From Punctularia strigosozonata HHB-11173 SS5 (Eukaryota > Basidiomycota > Agaricomycetes > Corticiales > Punctulariaceae), in the NCBI RefSeq assembly GCF_000264995.1, contig NW_006767435.1, positions 803,523-867,522 on the forward strand: 64,000 bases of DNA. The letters are read 5' to 3'. Every line of letters starts with the position of its first letter. The first letter of the stretch is position 1. The notes under the pieces were generated by a model, which made no database searches, was not told where the DNA came from, and saw nothing but the letters and a program-made list of their open reading frames with translations. A program made the position numbers and the translations under genes. Shown here piece by piece: positions 1 through 11,843 of this stretch.

Positions 1-475
1 CCCAAGAGCGTTTACCAGAAGAGCGGCAACTCCAGCCTCAGCCCTCAGGTGGCGGGCAGCATCACCGCTGCTCCCGCCGGGTTCTTCTCCCGTGACCCTT
101 CGGACATCAACGTCGAGGGTCTGATCGCGTACACGGTCCCTGGCGTCGACGCCACCACCGACTCCTACAACCTGGTGGTGTACTTTGCCGGTATCAAGAC
201 GGCCACCGGCGGATACACGACCGTTGGGTTCGTGAACACGAAGACGCCGATCGACGAGGAGCTGCTGACGCAGATGAGCGCTACACCGTCGACCACGTAC
301 AAGACCACCGCGTCTTCGAGGCCGATGACGGTCGGCGGAAAGTCTTACACCTTCCAGGCGAGTATGGTTTCATTGCCGCAGTCGCCTCAGGTCCTTATCC
401 TAAATACAGGCTTCCGTCAAAGGATTGGTCGTGGGCGACTACGGCTATGCGGTTGATGTCACCTTCTCGACCTAA
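1..475 (+). CDS. Unrecognised protein, 3' end only (cut by window edge)
   Basis: Frame 1 is open from the first base for 119 codons. The protein then appears to continue after a short intron at 358-409 to a stop at 473-475, giving a C terminus reading KGLVVGDYGYAVDVTFST. The intron has no GT donor in the needed phase. A GC donor (CAG|gcgagt) joined to atacag|GCT keeps the frame exactly, so this is read as a GC-AG intron. The visible 140 residues are Ser/Thr/Gly-rich with alternating hydrophobic residues, suggesting a beta-rich, perhaps extracellular, domain. No cysteine pattern or family motif is recognised. The start and any signal peptide lie outside the window. Confidence 0.6.
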
Positions 476-581
476 TCAAGGATGGATGTGCCATCTCGTC
501 GCAAGCGCAAAGCACATGTGTTAGATAATCAGAGTTACATGAATCAATGGCCGGCTATGTGTATGTCTTGGTGAAACGCGT

Positions 582-915
582 GTGAAGGCAAAACGAATTG
601 CGTATGCAAGCAACTGCGCGCATTTCCGGCGTCACTGAGTATAGTCCATATCAAAGCTTACATGAAAGCCCAGGTGCGTACACCGAGCCAGGTCGGCCTG
701 ACGTCGTCAGTACCCTCACCAGTTGCCTTTGGCAGGCGAATTGTGTCTGGTGGGAGCGGGATCGCCTGACCGGTCTTTAGCACCTTGTTCAAGTCAACGC
801 GACCCGGAGCAGAGAGAGTCGACGATGAAGAGGGATCTGGCGAGGAATCAGTATCGCTATTCTCAGCGGTACGTGGCGGATCCGTCACGATCCATAAGGG
901 CGTTTCTGCGACGAT
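582..915 (+). repeat. Dispersed repeat, copy A
   Basis: This stretch matches, in opposite orientation, the sequence at 42625-42960. Shared landmarks in order are gtgaaggcaaaacgaatt / gtgaaagcggaacgaatt, catgaaagccca, cggtctttagcacc / cggtctttggca, gatctggcgaggaatcagta / gacatggcgaggaattcgta, and gtacgtggcggatccg. By eye about three quarters of positions agree, with small indels. No terminal inverted repeats, poly-A tail or coding domain is visible, so the class is unknown. The right end overlaps the last codons and stop (885-887) of the arrestin-like gene on the minus strand. Confidence 0.7.
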
Positions 916-3383
916 GCCGGTAGCCCGAGGGGATATATGAGAGTATTCTGGATGGGTGATGATGAGATGGAGGGAGTACTGGAATAAACGCCGCGATCAA
1001 TATGCGCGACTGCGAGCACACTATAGCGTGAGTTAAGACTGACCTCCATGCCCTGGTACTTCCAACGGTAGCTTGGAGGCATACATGGAGGCACGATAAC
1101 GTCGCCATCCAATCGGATAGTCTGATCCGGTTCGTCCTCTCCATCCATGGTAGCTTCTTCCATCGATGGTGTAGGGGATGGTGCACGGTCCGAATCGTCT
1201 TGAGCTGCTTTATCCTCTTCTAAACCTGACTCGTTCTGCTCCACTCCCTCTTTGCCAGTTTCGCTCTTCGCCACTTGGCCCACTTGCGTATCCTGAGATG
1301 TTTCGCTGTGCACCATGGGAGGAACACCCGATATAGCAACGGCTCCTGTGGTAGCTTCCGCGTTGAGAGTCAGTGCAGGCAGCCCCGCCACCAAGGAATC
1401 CATGGATTGAGATGCTATTGACGCAGTGGCCACGCTCGCCGCGCTATCGTCTCGTTTCGCGAGAAGTCCTGTGACCGAAGTCGTGGAAGCGGCCGCGCTG
1501 CTGGGATTCAACGGGTCATACAACCAAGGCTTCTCCGCCTGAGGAGTTTGGTCTTCATCTGCGGTCGCCTGGTTGTACAGCTCCATCATTCTCGTGGGCG
1601 CCAAACCGGACCTCTTCAGAACGCTTAGACTCGCGGCCTTGCCCGATGACGCGTAGTCGCTCTTCCTGTGCCCCTTTTGCACGCCATCGAGCGTTGTGCG
1701 CTTCACAGGGGTTGAACCAGGGGAAGGAGGGCCGTCGTCCGTGCGCCATACGCGCCCTTCCTTCAGGCGGGTGAGGTGCCGGTTCTTCCGTGCCGAGTTG
1801 TGGGGGTCCAGGACGTCGAGGCCCCATAGGTCACCTCGAAGGAAGTCCACCTGAAAAGACTCGGGTTGGGAAAGGGCGTCCAAGGCATCCGGATTTGTGC
1901 ACCATAAGAGAAGAGAGAACTTGACGGTCATTCCCGGGCTGTAGACGGCAGGGGCTTGCACACCGAGCTAAAGCACGATGAGATCAGGTTTTCCAAATGG
2001 CATCCTGCGCTCACAATGCCTTCGAGCTCAATCATTTCGTCGCGAAAGCGGCCTCGCCCACCGAACGGTGTCAAAGTCCATCCTCCAACCTGCAACGATT
2101 ACAATTCATTCACAAGCCGTAACAAGCCAGAAAGTATCGGCGTACCTCTTCGCGAGAGAATGGCCAATCGTCCCTGGTTGGCAGGAAAGGAAACGGCGTG
2201 TCCGGTCGAGGAATAGGTCGTGCTCTTGGATAGTAGTCGAATTGGACGTTCCACCTGATTCGCAGTAATCATCAGCGCTGCGCCTAAAGTCGAAGATGCC
2301 GTACATACTCGTCTTTGATAGCCCCGAGTCCCTCCTTGTGTATGTTCACGCCGATGAGATATCTGCACAGGATTAGTAGAGCGCAGCCACAACAGCATCA
2401 TCCGCACTTATTCCATCCGACCCAGCCCAAAGTTTCCGAGAACTCGTGAGAAGCAGGTAAGAAGAGGCGCGTAGCTTTCTGCGGACATGAGTATCAAGGC
2501 TCGCCTCGCAGTGATGGAGGCTATCTCACTGGCATTTGGATCCGATGATCCATCTGCATCTCTTCCACGTCACGGGGCAAGGCTGGGAACTCGAACGGCT
2601 GATAGAGAGCGGGGGTATAAGACTCCGGGTCGTCCAGGCGAGACAGCACTTACGAGAACGTACGTTCCCGGACGGAATTTGCCCTTGAATGGCGGCAAAC
2701 GAGCTTGCACCTTAGGATGACTCGGATCACCATCCTCAGGTTTCCAAAGATGGGCTCGTGCATTGATGAAAGGCGCTTGGTTAAGATCCAGGATACACTC
2801 GCTCTTGCCGATGAGCCATACATCGATGGCAGAGATGCGCATAGGGTTGTCGATCCGTATGCGCAGCTCACCTTCGATCTTTGCTGGAAAAGTTGTCTTT
2901 CGTCAGCAGACGAGTGGGTGTAACGTTCATGAACGCGAATATACCTCGCGAATGATAGCACGGTCGCGGATCTTGAATCGACGCGTGGCTATACAAGATT
3001 ATGGACCCCCAAGCGGGCTCGTTGTCGTATGAAGCGAAGGCCTTTCCATGCGCGGCCGTCCAAGGACCCAGTTCGGCAGAGTCCAGATACTTGACGCCCG
3101 GCATGTCCAACGGAGGTTTGGGGTTCTTACGATAGAATTTCGTCACACCCAGCCTCGACACCTCAGGCCTTCTCCGCTTGGGGATGCGTGAGCCGCCCGT
3201 CATCATGCTGTAGAAACTGGCGACGGATTCGGCGATGGATCGCACGGAGCGGATCGTCGAGCCTCCCGTTGATAGAATCGAACCAGCATACTCCTTCATC
3301 CCGCGCTTTGAAGTGAGCGCCTTCGGCGGCTGGAACCCGCTCGTCTCGCTGTTCTTCCGCAGCACATCTTTGAGGAGAGACAT
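885..3383 (-). CDS. Arrestin-like (alpha-arrestin family) protein
   Basis: Multi-exon minus-strand gene. The N-terminal exon (from the ATG at 3383) is basic and Ser-rich. It is followed by arrestin-fold pieces: IEGELRIRIDNPMRISAIDV, then FKGKFRPGTYV, YLIGVNIHKEGLGAIKDE and, after short introns, a Pro-rich strand and IELEGILGVQAPAVYSPGMT leading to FSLLLWCTNPDALDAL. This order of beta-strand blocks and the LGVQxPxVY...LLLW block fit the arrestin-like proteins common in basidiomycetes. Family members act as adaptors for ubiquitin ligases in transporter endocytosis; that role is inferred here. The C-terminal third is acidic and Ser/Thr-rich, probably disordered. The last residues and stop lie in a dispersed repeat. 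An in-frame upstream extension to 3750 is possible (see separate entry). Confidence 0.75.
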
Positions 3384-3402
3384 GGCAGCGGCAGAGCTCT
3401 CA

Positions 3403-3750
3403 GCTTAGGTACGGGTACGAAACGGTGAGAGGAGAAATTACAAGCCCGGACAGCGTGTGGGTTATATAATAGAGTGGGTTGCCCTCAGATCCGTACTTAC
3501 TTGATGCATCGGATAACTGCACACCGGTCCAACACAGGTCCATATCCAATAACGTGTTAGGCTCCACAAACCCATAAGCACATCGTCGCTGAATGAAACG
3601 GTCCGTCGGGATCAAGCCGCGTGGACGCGTTGACCGCGCATCAACTGATAGATAGGGTGGCACTGTTAGTGCCACGGCATTCTAGAGCCAGTCAGCGTGC
3701 CTGCTTACATACTTTGCAATCCGTTGCTTATAATCGGTTGCTGATGCCAT
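3403..3750 (-). other. Candidate 5' coding exons of the arrestin-like gene
   Basis: An ATG at 3750 opens 14 codons ending at a strong donor (gtaagc). After a possible 27-base intron (3682-3708, with a ctgac branch-like site and ctctag acceptor) an open exon runs 3681-3501 and ends at gtaagt. Joining it to cctaag|CTGAG at 3403 enters the arrestin frame upstream of the 3383 ATG with no stop. The encoded stretch (including YLSVDARSTRPRGLIPTDRF) looks protein-like. A 27-base intron would be abnormally short, so this remains a hypothesis. It could also be an independent small gene. Confidence 0.35.
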
Positions 3751-4039
3751 AGTCGTCGGCCACTTGAGTCTCTTGTCTCGGAAAACAGGGGGAGGTCGGT
3801 GTGCATCACGCCTTGACGTTCGTTCTGCGCGAGGGAGAATGTACTAAGCGCCAGTGGGTCATGACTGGGGTGGATACTTTCGTTCGGACTTTCACACGAC
3901 CTGATAACGCCGAAGCGGCCACGTCCTGTTGACACTCGGTACGGGAAGAAAAATACATAAGCCTCCGACAAGACAATCAAAGTATACAATACACTCTCAG
4001 CATGCACCCGTCCCAATCGGAGCGACGCAGGCCAGCAAA
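3751..4039. other. Intergenic: upstream of arrestin-like gene, downstream of malate synthase
   Basis: No coding stretch is supported. It holds the promoter side of the minus-strand arrestin-like gene and the 3' flank of malate synthase. No clear TATA box or repeat is seen. Confidence 0.5.
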
Positions 4040-5959
4040 TTATAGCGCGCTCTTGTGCCACTTCGCGTCCACCCCGTCGCTGGCCGCGAGATACGGCATG
4101 AAATCGCTCGTCAAAAACTCGCTCGGCCACTCCTTCCGCACCTGCGCCTTCAAATATTCCGCGGTGATCTTCAGGTGGTCGTCCTTGATCGACGGCACGA
4201 TCTTCTTGACCTCCGGCACGACCTCGTCCACCACCTTGTCGATGTACGCGGCAGTGATGGTCTCACCCGTGTCCGAGAGGCGCGAGCTGTAGCGCACCCA
4301 CTGCCAGAGCTGCACGCGCGTGATCTCCGCCGTCGCGGCATCCTCCATGAGCCAGTTGAGGGGAATGCACCCGTTGCCGCCGAGCCAGGCGCCGCAGTAC
4401 GCAAGCGAGGCCGAGACGTTCGAGCGCACGCCTTCGGTGGTGATCTGCCCGGGCACGTTGGTGTCGAGCAGGTCGGCCGCGGCGACGCGGACCTCCTCCC
4501 GACGGACGTGGTACTGTACGGCGCGTTCAAGAGTTTCGTCAGCGCCCGGCGAAAAGCACCTATGTGTAGTGCGGTCGCGCTCACCTGGTTCGGGCCAAGC
4601 ATGTGTTGGTCGAATACCTCCAGCGCGATCTTGTTAATCAGCGGGTGCGCGATCCAGGTGCCATCGTGACCAGCCTTCACTTCGCGCAACTTGTCCGCAC
4701 GAACCTTGTTCATTGCCACCTCATTCGCCTTATCGTCGCCCTTAATGGGAATTTGGGCAGACATTCCGCCCATTGCCGCAACCTTCCGTCTGGGGTGAAA
4801 AGTTAAGAAACTGGTATCATATTTATCAAGAGGGAAACGAACCGATGACATGTCTGGATCAGCAGGCGGACATAGGCATCCATAAAGCCGACCTCCATGG
4901 TGACGTCCTTCCTGTCGGGCAGCACAGCCCGCCGATCCGCCCTTCGCTTCTTGATGAAGCTGAAGATGTAATCCCATCTATACACGCTTTGTCAGCTGAG
5001 AGTGAGGGGTAGAATGAAGTGAACGGACCGTCCGCAGTTCAGGCCGCTCGAATGTGTCCTTAGCTCGAACAGGATCTCCTCCATCTGGAAGGCCGCGGGG
5101 AGTGTTTCGATGAGGACGGTGCCGCGGATGGTGCCGTGCGGGATGCCGATGAAGCTCTGGCTGAAGTTGAAGATGTCGTTCCAGAGGCGGGCCTCTAGGT
5201 AGCTTTCCATCTTGGGAAGGTAGAAGTAGGGTCCGGAACCTCGCGCGATGAGCTCTTTTGCGTTGTGGAAGAAGTACAGCGCGAAGTCGAAGATGCTGCC
5301 GGAGACCGGCTGGTTGTCGACGGTAACGCGAGGTTCGTCCAGGTGCCATCCACGGGGTCTGCCTCAGGGGATCAGTACGAGGTGACAAACCTGGAGAAAG
5401 TCCGGGAAACGCACCTGACGATCAAAACAGCCGGCTTTTCTACCAACTTGTACGACTTTCCGCCGATTTCGAAGTCGATCTTTCGCCGAATCGCGTCCCG
5501 CAGGTTGATCTGACCGTATAGCATGTTTGCAAACGTCGGGCAGTTCGCATCTGTCGCATGAGAGAATCAGCCTCGCGCAATTCAGATGCGACCTTGCCAG
5601 GACTCACCCTCAAAGTCGGCCATGAACGTCTTCGCGCCGCTGTTCAGGGCATTGATCACCATCTTCCTGTCCGTGGGGCCAGTGATCTCCACCCGTCTGT
5701 CCTCCAACCCCGGCGCGGGCGGGGCGCAATGCCAACTGGGTTCGCGTCGGATGTGCTCCGTCTCGGGAAGGAAGTCGAGGGGCTTGCCGGAGTCCAGCAA
5801 GCGCTGGGCGTCTTCTCGCGCATGCAGGAGGGACTGGCGCGTAGACTCGAACGTGCGATGCAGCGCCGCGAGAAACTTGAGCGCATCGGTGGTAAGGATT
5901 TGCTCCTGCGCATCCTGCGCGGCGGTGGAGTGGATCTGGACGCCTGGCACAGCGGTCAT
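4040..5959 (-). CDS. MLS1: Malate synthase (glyoxylate cycle)
   Basis: Condenses glyoxylate with acetyl-CoA to malate, normally in peroxisomes, allowing growth on C2 compounds and fatty acids. The ATG at 5959 opens [15 protein letters not shown]. Following blocks are [20 protein letters not shown] with MADFEDANCPTF across an intron, [34 protein letters not shown] and [17 protein letters not shown]. The family signature [13 protein letters not shown] lies near the C terminus. Several short introns interrupt it, and the length fits the usual 540 or so residues. The protein ends KSAL, a weak variant of the SKL-type peroxisomal signal. Identification is secure; peroxisomal location is inferred. 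Confidence 0.95.
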
Positions 5960-6892
5960 GGTGGTCGAGGTCGATATCAAGTTAGTTGGAGAACCTTTCC
6001 ATGGGACAGGCAGCGGCGTTATAAGTATGTTATCTGCGGGGCTCCGTACGCCCGTGAAAAGTCTCGGAACGTCATGGTAAACTGGAAGAGGGAGCGTGGG
6101 CGGAATCACATGGCGGAGGTCCGACGCGCACCCCGCGAGCGCACTCCTCTTCCCCTTCCGCTCTAATGTCGCTCTCCGTTCGAAGGCGGAGCCCCGACGC
6201 TCATTTACTCAGGTACATCTATCTCCGGAGTGCGGTGGCGGATATTACACCCCGACGGGCCGAGCGGGCGGGTGGTTCGGGAGATCATAAGTACTCGATC
6301 CATACAGTCAATAGGTCGGCCTGAGACTCGTCAGAGCAGTCTAGGTTTTGGTTCCCCTACAGAAGCATTCTCCCATCGACATTCAAAATGCCTATATGGA
6401 AGATCGCTTGTCTGAGGACGAGTCAGCAAGGAGAACGTTCTCAGGACTATCACATTCAACCGGTCAGGTTCGGGTTCGGGTATAATCATGGGTCAACGCC
6501 ATGTTAAGTGCAGGCTCAAGTTCGCTACCGCCGCACCTCGGGACCCTACCTGTTACCTTCTGCGGCCAGGAATGCGGCCTTGTGGCAACGAAGTACTTGG
6601 GTGCTTAGACCGTATGACCATGCCATCCCTACCTTGGCAAATCCTAAGTTCTCGCGCTTGTGTATTCTGAAGCATATAATCTCACCATCTGCACATGTTT
6701 GTTGTATGTCAGTTGGCCTGGGTCAAGCCCATGCATCCGGCGATACAGGGACAGCATCGCGGATACGTGTTGAACCGTTTTCCGCATCTCCCTGTGTCTA
6801 TCTTTAGCTCGCTACCGAAATGCAGCATCCACCTTATCTGATAACAGCACATCGGCACATATCAAGCCCTACGGACAGCGAACAGCTAGCCC
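5960..6892. other. Intergenic, 0.9 kb, no gene seen
   Basis: Promoter side of malate synthase and 3' flank of tyrosinase. Six-frame reading shows only short unconvincing open stretches. No TATA box, repeat or RNA gene is recognised. Confidence 0.5.
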
Positions 6893-8155
6893 TTATAGGT
6901 TCACGTAGTCGTAACACAGCAGACCGCCCTCCGTGTCCAACACCTGGCCCAGCAGCGGCTCCTCCGTCAACCCGCTGAACTTGAGCTGCACGTTCGCGGT
7001 CACGAACGGCGGGGCGCCGGCCGGCCAGTCGTCGTAGTTGGTCAGGTTCTGGGTGAGCCCGCCGCCGATGGCGAACTTGTTGGCCGGGTCGTTGAGCTGC
7101 CACGTGCGCCAGATGCGGTCGAGGTTCGCGTGGTGGAGGAAGAAGACCGGGTCGTTCGGCGAGTGCGCGAGGTTGCTCATGTCGCTGCGTATCACGGCGT
7201 CCGTCAGCGACGAAAGTCGATTGTGACGGGAGAGAGAGAACTCACCCGTCCATCATCAGATGCGCGGCGTTGTGCATGCCCTCCGCCCGTCCGTTCTCCG
7301 ACGTGACGCCGTCCATGTACGCCTGGAAGTCGGTGTAGTTCCCGGTGAAGTGCGTCGTGATGAATTCGATCTCAGAGGGCGTGAACGCGGCCGTCGCGAG
7401 CTTGTCGGGCTCGGTGAAAGGGAAGGGCAGGAGTTCCGTCTCGAAGGGCTGGGGGCGGAAGTCGCGTCCGACGAGGTGCGGGGTGGGGTACGCGCGGATG
7501 GTGTGACCGAACGCGCCGTCCGTGACGCTGAAGTTAACGGAGGGGTCGGGGTTGAAGGTGCCAAAGCCGGTGTGTGGGTCGGACTTGAACAGAGGAGCGG
7601 CGGTGATGTTTGCCACGTCTGTGATGGTCAAGATCAACGGGCGGTCGCGGATGAAGGAGGGAGAATGCCGCACCCAAAGACCAATCCCAGTACGGCAGGG
7701 TGCCTTGGAAGTTGCAGTGCGACTTGAGCTCCGACTCGAAGGTGTGCAAGAACCAGCGATGCCAGCTCAGGAAGACTAGCAACGTCTGTATTGAGTCCCA
7801 TATTGCAATAGAGAGGGGCGAGTGCAACAAGCTTACCTCCAGTGAAGTGGTTCCGGATCACACCATCCATATGCGTGAAGACAAAGTCATCGTACCGATT
7901 GCTCGTCGCGTTGACGGGCGGCACGTCGGGCTCGCTGCCATCCGGGGCGATGGACGTGTTGTGTGGGACCGTCGCCAGGCAGTTCACCGCAGATAGGAAC
8001 GCGGCCTGCTCGTGAGCGCTAAGCGTACGCCACTCCTTGCGGATCGTTGGGGTAGTGCACGAGCCGTGCTTGCCGCCGTAACCGCTGTGCGGAACGGCGA
8101 GAGCGGCGCCGGCGACGAAAGCGGCGAACAGGAAGCGACAGAGAGGCGCGAACAT
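6893..8155 (-). CDS. Secreted tyrosinase (dicopper phenol oxidase)
   Basis: Oxidises phenols and diphenols toward quinones and melanin-like products. The ATG at 8155 starts a signal peptide (MFAPLCRFLFAAFVAGAALA). The copper-A site is seen as THMDGVIRN, an HFTG block and FLSWHRWFLHTFE. The copper-B site is HNAAHLMMDG plus SPNDPVFFLHHANLDRIW, giving the expected histidines. Several N-glycosylation sequons are present. At about 380 residues it is a short secreted form without the C-terminal lid domain of the long mushroom tyrosinases. At least two or three short introns are present. A TATA-like box lies 76 bases upstream of the ATG. Confidence 0.92.
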
Positions 8156-8230
8156 CTTGAGTGCCGAGCTTGACGAGACGACCGGTAGAACCGAACGTCC
8201 TGGCCTTTCGAGAGCGCAACCTTGTCGACC

Positions 8231-8236
8231 TTTATA
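8231..8236 (-). promoter_or_regulatory. TATA-like box of the tyrosinase gene
   Basis: The minus strand reads ctataaaggt, placed about 76 bases before the tyrosinase ATG, a plausible core promoter. Confidence 0.5.
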
Positions 8237-9380
8237 GAAGCGGCGGGTGATGGGTCCATCAAAACAGAGCTTGAAGAACACTTACGAAGAAGAGCGCGCT
8301 TCTATGTCGGTGGTATGCTGTTCCGCATTGCCGTGGTGGATGGAGGTCTATGCGGAGGTAAAACGCTCGCTAACCGCCCAGTATCACTCGAATCGGGCAT
8401 GGTCCGCGGCGTAGTGGAAGAACGATATTACGAGGCAACATCATTATCGACGTCGTGCGTGAGGACATGTGTGCTCTGAGACGACGAGTATGGTCAAAAG
8501 CAAGGTAACGTACTGGTCAGCAAACGCCGTCCAACCCGAAGCGGGGCTTGTCACGTTGCTGACAAGTGCACGGATTCGAGGACCGCGTTCCCTTGCGTTC
8601 ACAACGATTCACACGGGGTTTAGCCGATAGCATCGGACTTAGGCGCCACAGTTGCCACTTGCCAAGTGACATCTGAAGTATCAACATTTGAATCCTGCCC
8701 ATCTCACCTTCGACATAGGAGGGCTTGAGCCTGCTCATATATATGCCACGGCTTCCGCTGCCCATTATGCGAATCGTATATGTGGTCCGCATTGAGTCCG
8801 GCATATGTCGAGACGTCTATGCAAGCGTATTCCACGACAATGAAATAGTTCGAAAGCTATGTAGGGGGCCGGATCAAGACTAGAGGTCATTTTGACCTCA
8901 CGAACGTAATTGGTCGCGGGCCACAAGCCCCATCAGCAGGTGAGCCAATGGGAAGCAGATACCATTCGACAAGCGAGCCATCAGGTCGACAACCACCGTT
9001 GTACATCTTCCGGGGCGGGACGCCCATCCAAACGGGGATGTGCGGCCATGTTCCATTATTAGGACTTGTACTCTTGGCATCAGGAGCATCGAGTGCCTGA
9101 AGAGCGAAGGAGGAACGACGTTGCCCTTGCATTGGCGCATGTCATCTATCGTCGAATAGAGATGGCGCGACGGATATGAGCGGGATTGCAAACGCAGAAG
9201 GACGTGGCCATTCCCCAATTGCGAGATCCAAATGTTCCGCGAATGACCCAATCAAAGCCGTGATAGAGCAACCGCTGTTGTCCAATTGGCGCAAGCCTAG
9301 CGCATGAGGGGTCGGTGTATGGTACACGGGTACGCAGATATGCCAGAGAAATCAAGCAAGCGAGCAACAGATGGTGGCTA
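8237..9380. other. Intergenic, 1.1 kb, no gene supported
   Basis: Upstream region of tyrosinase and 3' flank of GET1. Minus-strand open stretches at 8517-8804 and 8898-9367 have no recognisable domain and lack neighbouring splice logic. No repeats are seen. Confidence 0.5.
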
Positions 9381-10247
9381 TTATGACTGCTTTTTGTCCT
9401 GGGTCTTCTCGTTCGGAGCAGCGGAAACAGACTCTGTGGGGGTAACTGAATACACTGAACAAGACATTAGTAACTTGCGGACCCGAGCACTGCGCTGAGA
9501 AGGAGCGAAACGGAGGTGTGACGCACACAAAGTATCTCTGACAACACGCTCTCCGAGTTTGATGACCCGCCTGCAAGCCATCTGCCACATCCCGCAGCTG
9601 ACAGAACCTGCCGTTGCGCGAGCGAATAGTCCGGGTCATTTCCAAGGGGTTGAAAGAAGCAGTATAACATACCCTTGGGGGCAAACGGTAGGGCTACCCA
9701 CCACGCAAGGGGCCCGAGCCACTCAGACGGGAGATAGAACACCGCGGCTTTGCGGTACCACCATCCGACGATAAATTGGAGGCCGGTGGTGAAGAACCAT
9801 AAGGCCGAGTTGAATTTCAGGGAGAATGATGAGCGAGCGGAGGACAGCTCGCCATCTGCAAGTAAGTAGGGGTGTGTTTAGGGCAATTTTTGATCGTTTT
9901 GAGGTAGATGCCTGTAGACATACTGAGCTTTTCTAAATCTGCAAGACCCTTGTCCACGCTCCGCCTCAGCTTCGCCCACTTGGCGAACTGATCTTGGGCG
10001 CTGGTCTGCATGAGTTCGGCTTTGGTAGACAAGACCTCGGTCTTGAGTTTCCGTTGCTTCTGAATAGCTGATGCATAGAATATTCGCAGGTAAACCGCAT
10101 AAACCTGGCCGCAGTAGACGTGTCATTCATATGTAACGTTCCGTAAGTCCAGTAAAAACGCACAAGCTCGAGGAGAACGGATTTTCCTATCCACGAGACT
10201 AGCTCCGTCAGAAAGACAAGTAGGAATATCGTCAGAATGAGGGTCAT
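9381..10247 (-). CDS. GET1: Get1/WRB-like ER receptor for tail-anchored proteins
   Basis: Get1, with Get2, docks Get3 at the ER and inserts tail-anchored proteins. The ATG at 10247 starts a first membrane segment ([20 protein letters not shown]) followed by GKSVLLEL. An intron then leads to [20 protein letters not shown] and the cytosolic coiled coil with [20 protein letters not shown] and [16 protein letters not shown]. After another intron come the second and third hydrophobic segments ([19 protein letters not shown] and [15 protein letters not shown]) and a polar tail ending TQDKKQS at 9381. The topology and the AKWAKLRR motif are those of the family. It is head to head with TAF12, with 222 bases between start codons. 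Confidence 0.92.
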
Positions 10248-10469
10248 TGCGACCGAGGGTGAGCTGAGTACCGCGAGGCTGCTGGCAAAGCCGCCCACAA
10301 ACGCGTGACGTTCATGCTCGACGCTCGTCTTGGCGCGCGTCTCAGGCTCATACCGCACCTCTTACGCTCCTCGCAACACCTGAATACCTGCCTTACTCCG
10401 GCTGACTGAAACACAGTCTGAGAACTATTCGTAGGCTCTAAATCCGTGGGACGAAACTGGGAGAGTAAG
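10248..10469. promoter_or_regulatory. Shared upstream region of GET1 and TAF12
   Basis: Two housekeeping genes diverge from this 222-base spacer, so it probably acts as a bidirectional promoter. No TATA box is visible in either direction. Confidence 0.6.
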
Positions 10470-11843
10470 ATGGCTTCACAACCTACGCCCGGCTCGCAAC
10501 CCCCTCCTCACCAAGCAGGCAACTCTGCCAACAACATCATCACGGCGCTGGGCAATGCGTTCCGTTCTCAGACAGGCGAGCCACTCTCTGGAGACAAGAT
10601 CGCGCAGCTGCTGTTCCAGAACATGAACCAGCTTGGGGAGCTCGCGAAGCAAGGCAAGCTGAATCAAGAGCAAATAATGCAGGTGCGGTGGTGGCCCTCT
10701 TCTCCGTTGATAACAGGACACACTAACGTATGATCCACCTTGCTGCTTTTGCGATCGATCCCACCGCATTCTTTGAAGCTCAAACAATACGCAGACAAAT
10801 ATAAGCCTCAGGCTGCAGCTACAGCCGCTACATCGTCCACTTCCGCAATCCCTCAAGCGGCACCCGCACCAACAGCAGCACCAGCCACACCCCTCACCAA
10901 AGTACGCAATCTCTTCCATACACCCGCGTGAACGAACTGAACAATGGATCCTTCAGCCAGCTCCATACCCCTCACAACTTCCACATCCTGGCGTCAAACC
11001 CACCAACTCTCCCGCGCCCGTCCTCAGCCAAGGCGCTCTCACACAGAGCTATCCCATATCGGACAGGCTAGAAGGCATAACTAACCCGGGACCCGTCCCG
11101 TGGACCCCTTCGCAACAAGGGCGACCTACGCTTACGGGCGGAATGGCTGCAGGCAGGATGGCAGGTGCGCACTCGTCCACGTCTTACGCCGTCTTAGACG
11201 GTGGTTGAGGCCAGGTTTTCTCAACATCACGCATATATCGCAGGTACTCCCGCGCAAGTAGCACGAGGGGGCGAAGATGTGTCGATGTTCAACTTCGACG
11301 ACAATCGGGCGAGGCGGAAGAACACGCCAGGTGATCAGAGCATGCGGCGGTCAATACAGGACTTGGTGTCGAGCATAGACCCGAACGTCAGGATCGAGCC
11401 GGATGTCGAAGACGTGCGTACGAACCGTGAACGGTCGCTCTCATCATCCCCCGAACCGCTGACGTGTGATTGTATGCAGCTGCTGCTCGACATCGCCGAT
11501 GAATTCATCGACTCGGTCACCAACTTCGGCTGCAGGTTGGCGAAGCATCGCGGTGGCGATACGCTCGAAGTGCGGGATCTCCAACTTCACCTCGGTACGT
11601 CGCGCGGAAACCCTCGGGCGGAAACCCATCGCAAAGCTGATCGTTCGGCCCGCAGAGCGGAACCACAACATCCGCATACCTGGTTTCGCGTCCGACGACA
11701 CACGGGTGTCGCTCGCGCAGGCGACCGTCGCAAACGCCGCCAGTGGGCCCGCGAAAAAGGCCGGCCAGGGCACGCATATGACACTCAGGAGCCACCGGCT
11801 CGCGCAGGTGCAACAAGCGAAGCGAGAGAACAAGCTGATGTGA
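10470..11843 (+). CDS. TAF12: TFIID/SAGA subunit TAF12
   Basis: Histone-fold subunit of TFIID and SAGA, pairing with TAF4 or Ada1. The ATG at 10470 starts [18 protein letters not shown], a Gln/Pro/Ala-rich N-terminal half typical of fungal TAF12, which includes [20 protein letters not shown]. The C-terminal histone fold is split by introns: [59 protein letters not shown] and [13 protein letters not shown]. The protein ends [13 protein letters not shown]. The LADEFxxxV...A+HR...LE..D+Q.HLER block is diagnostic. At least four introns of about 50-60 bases interrupt it. Identification is secure. Confidence 0.93.

Noticed and set aside
582-915. Reading the dispersed repeat as a solo LTR
   Set aside because: No matching terminal TG...CA ends, target duplication or neighbouring element parts were visible.
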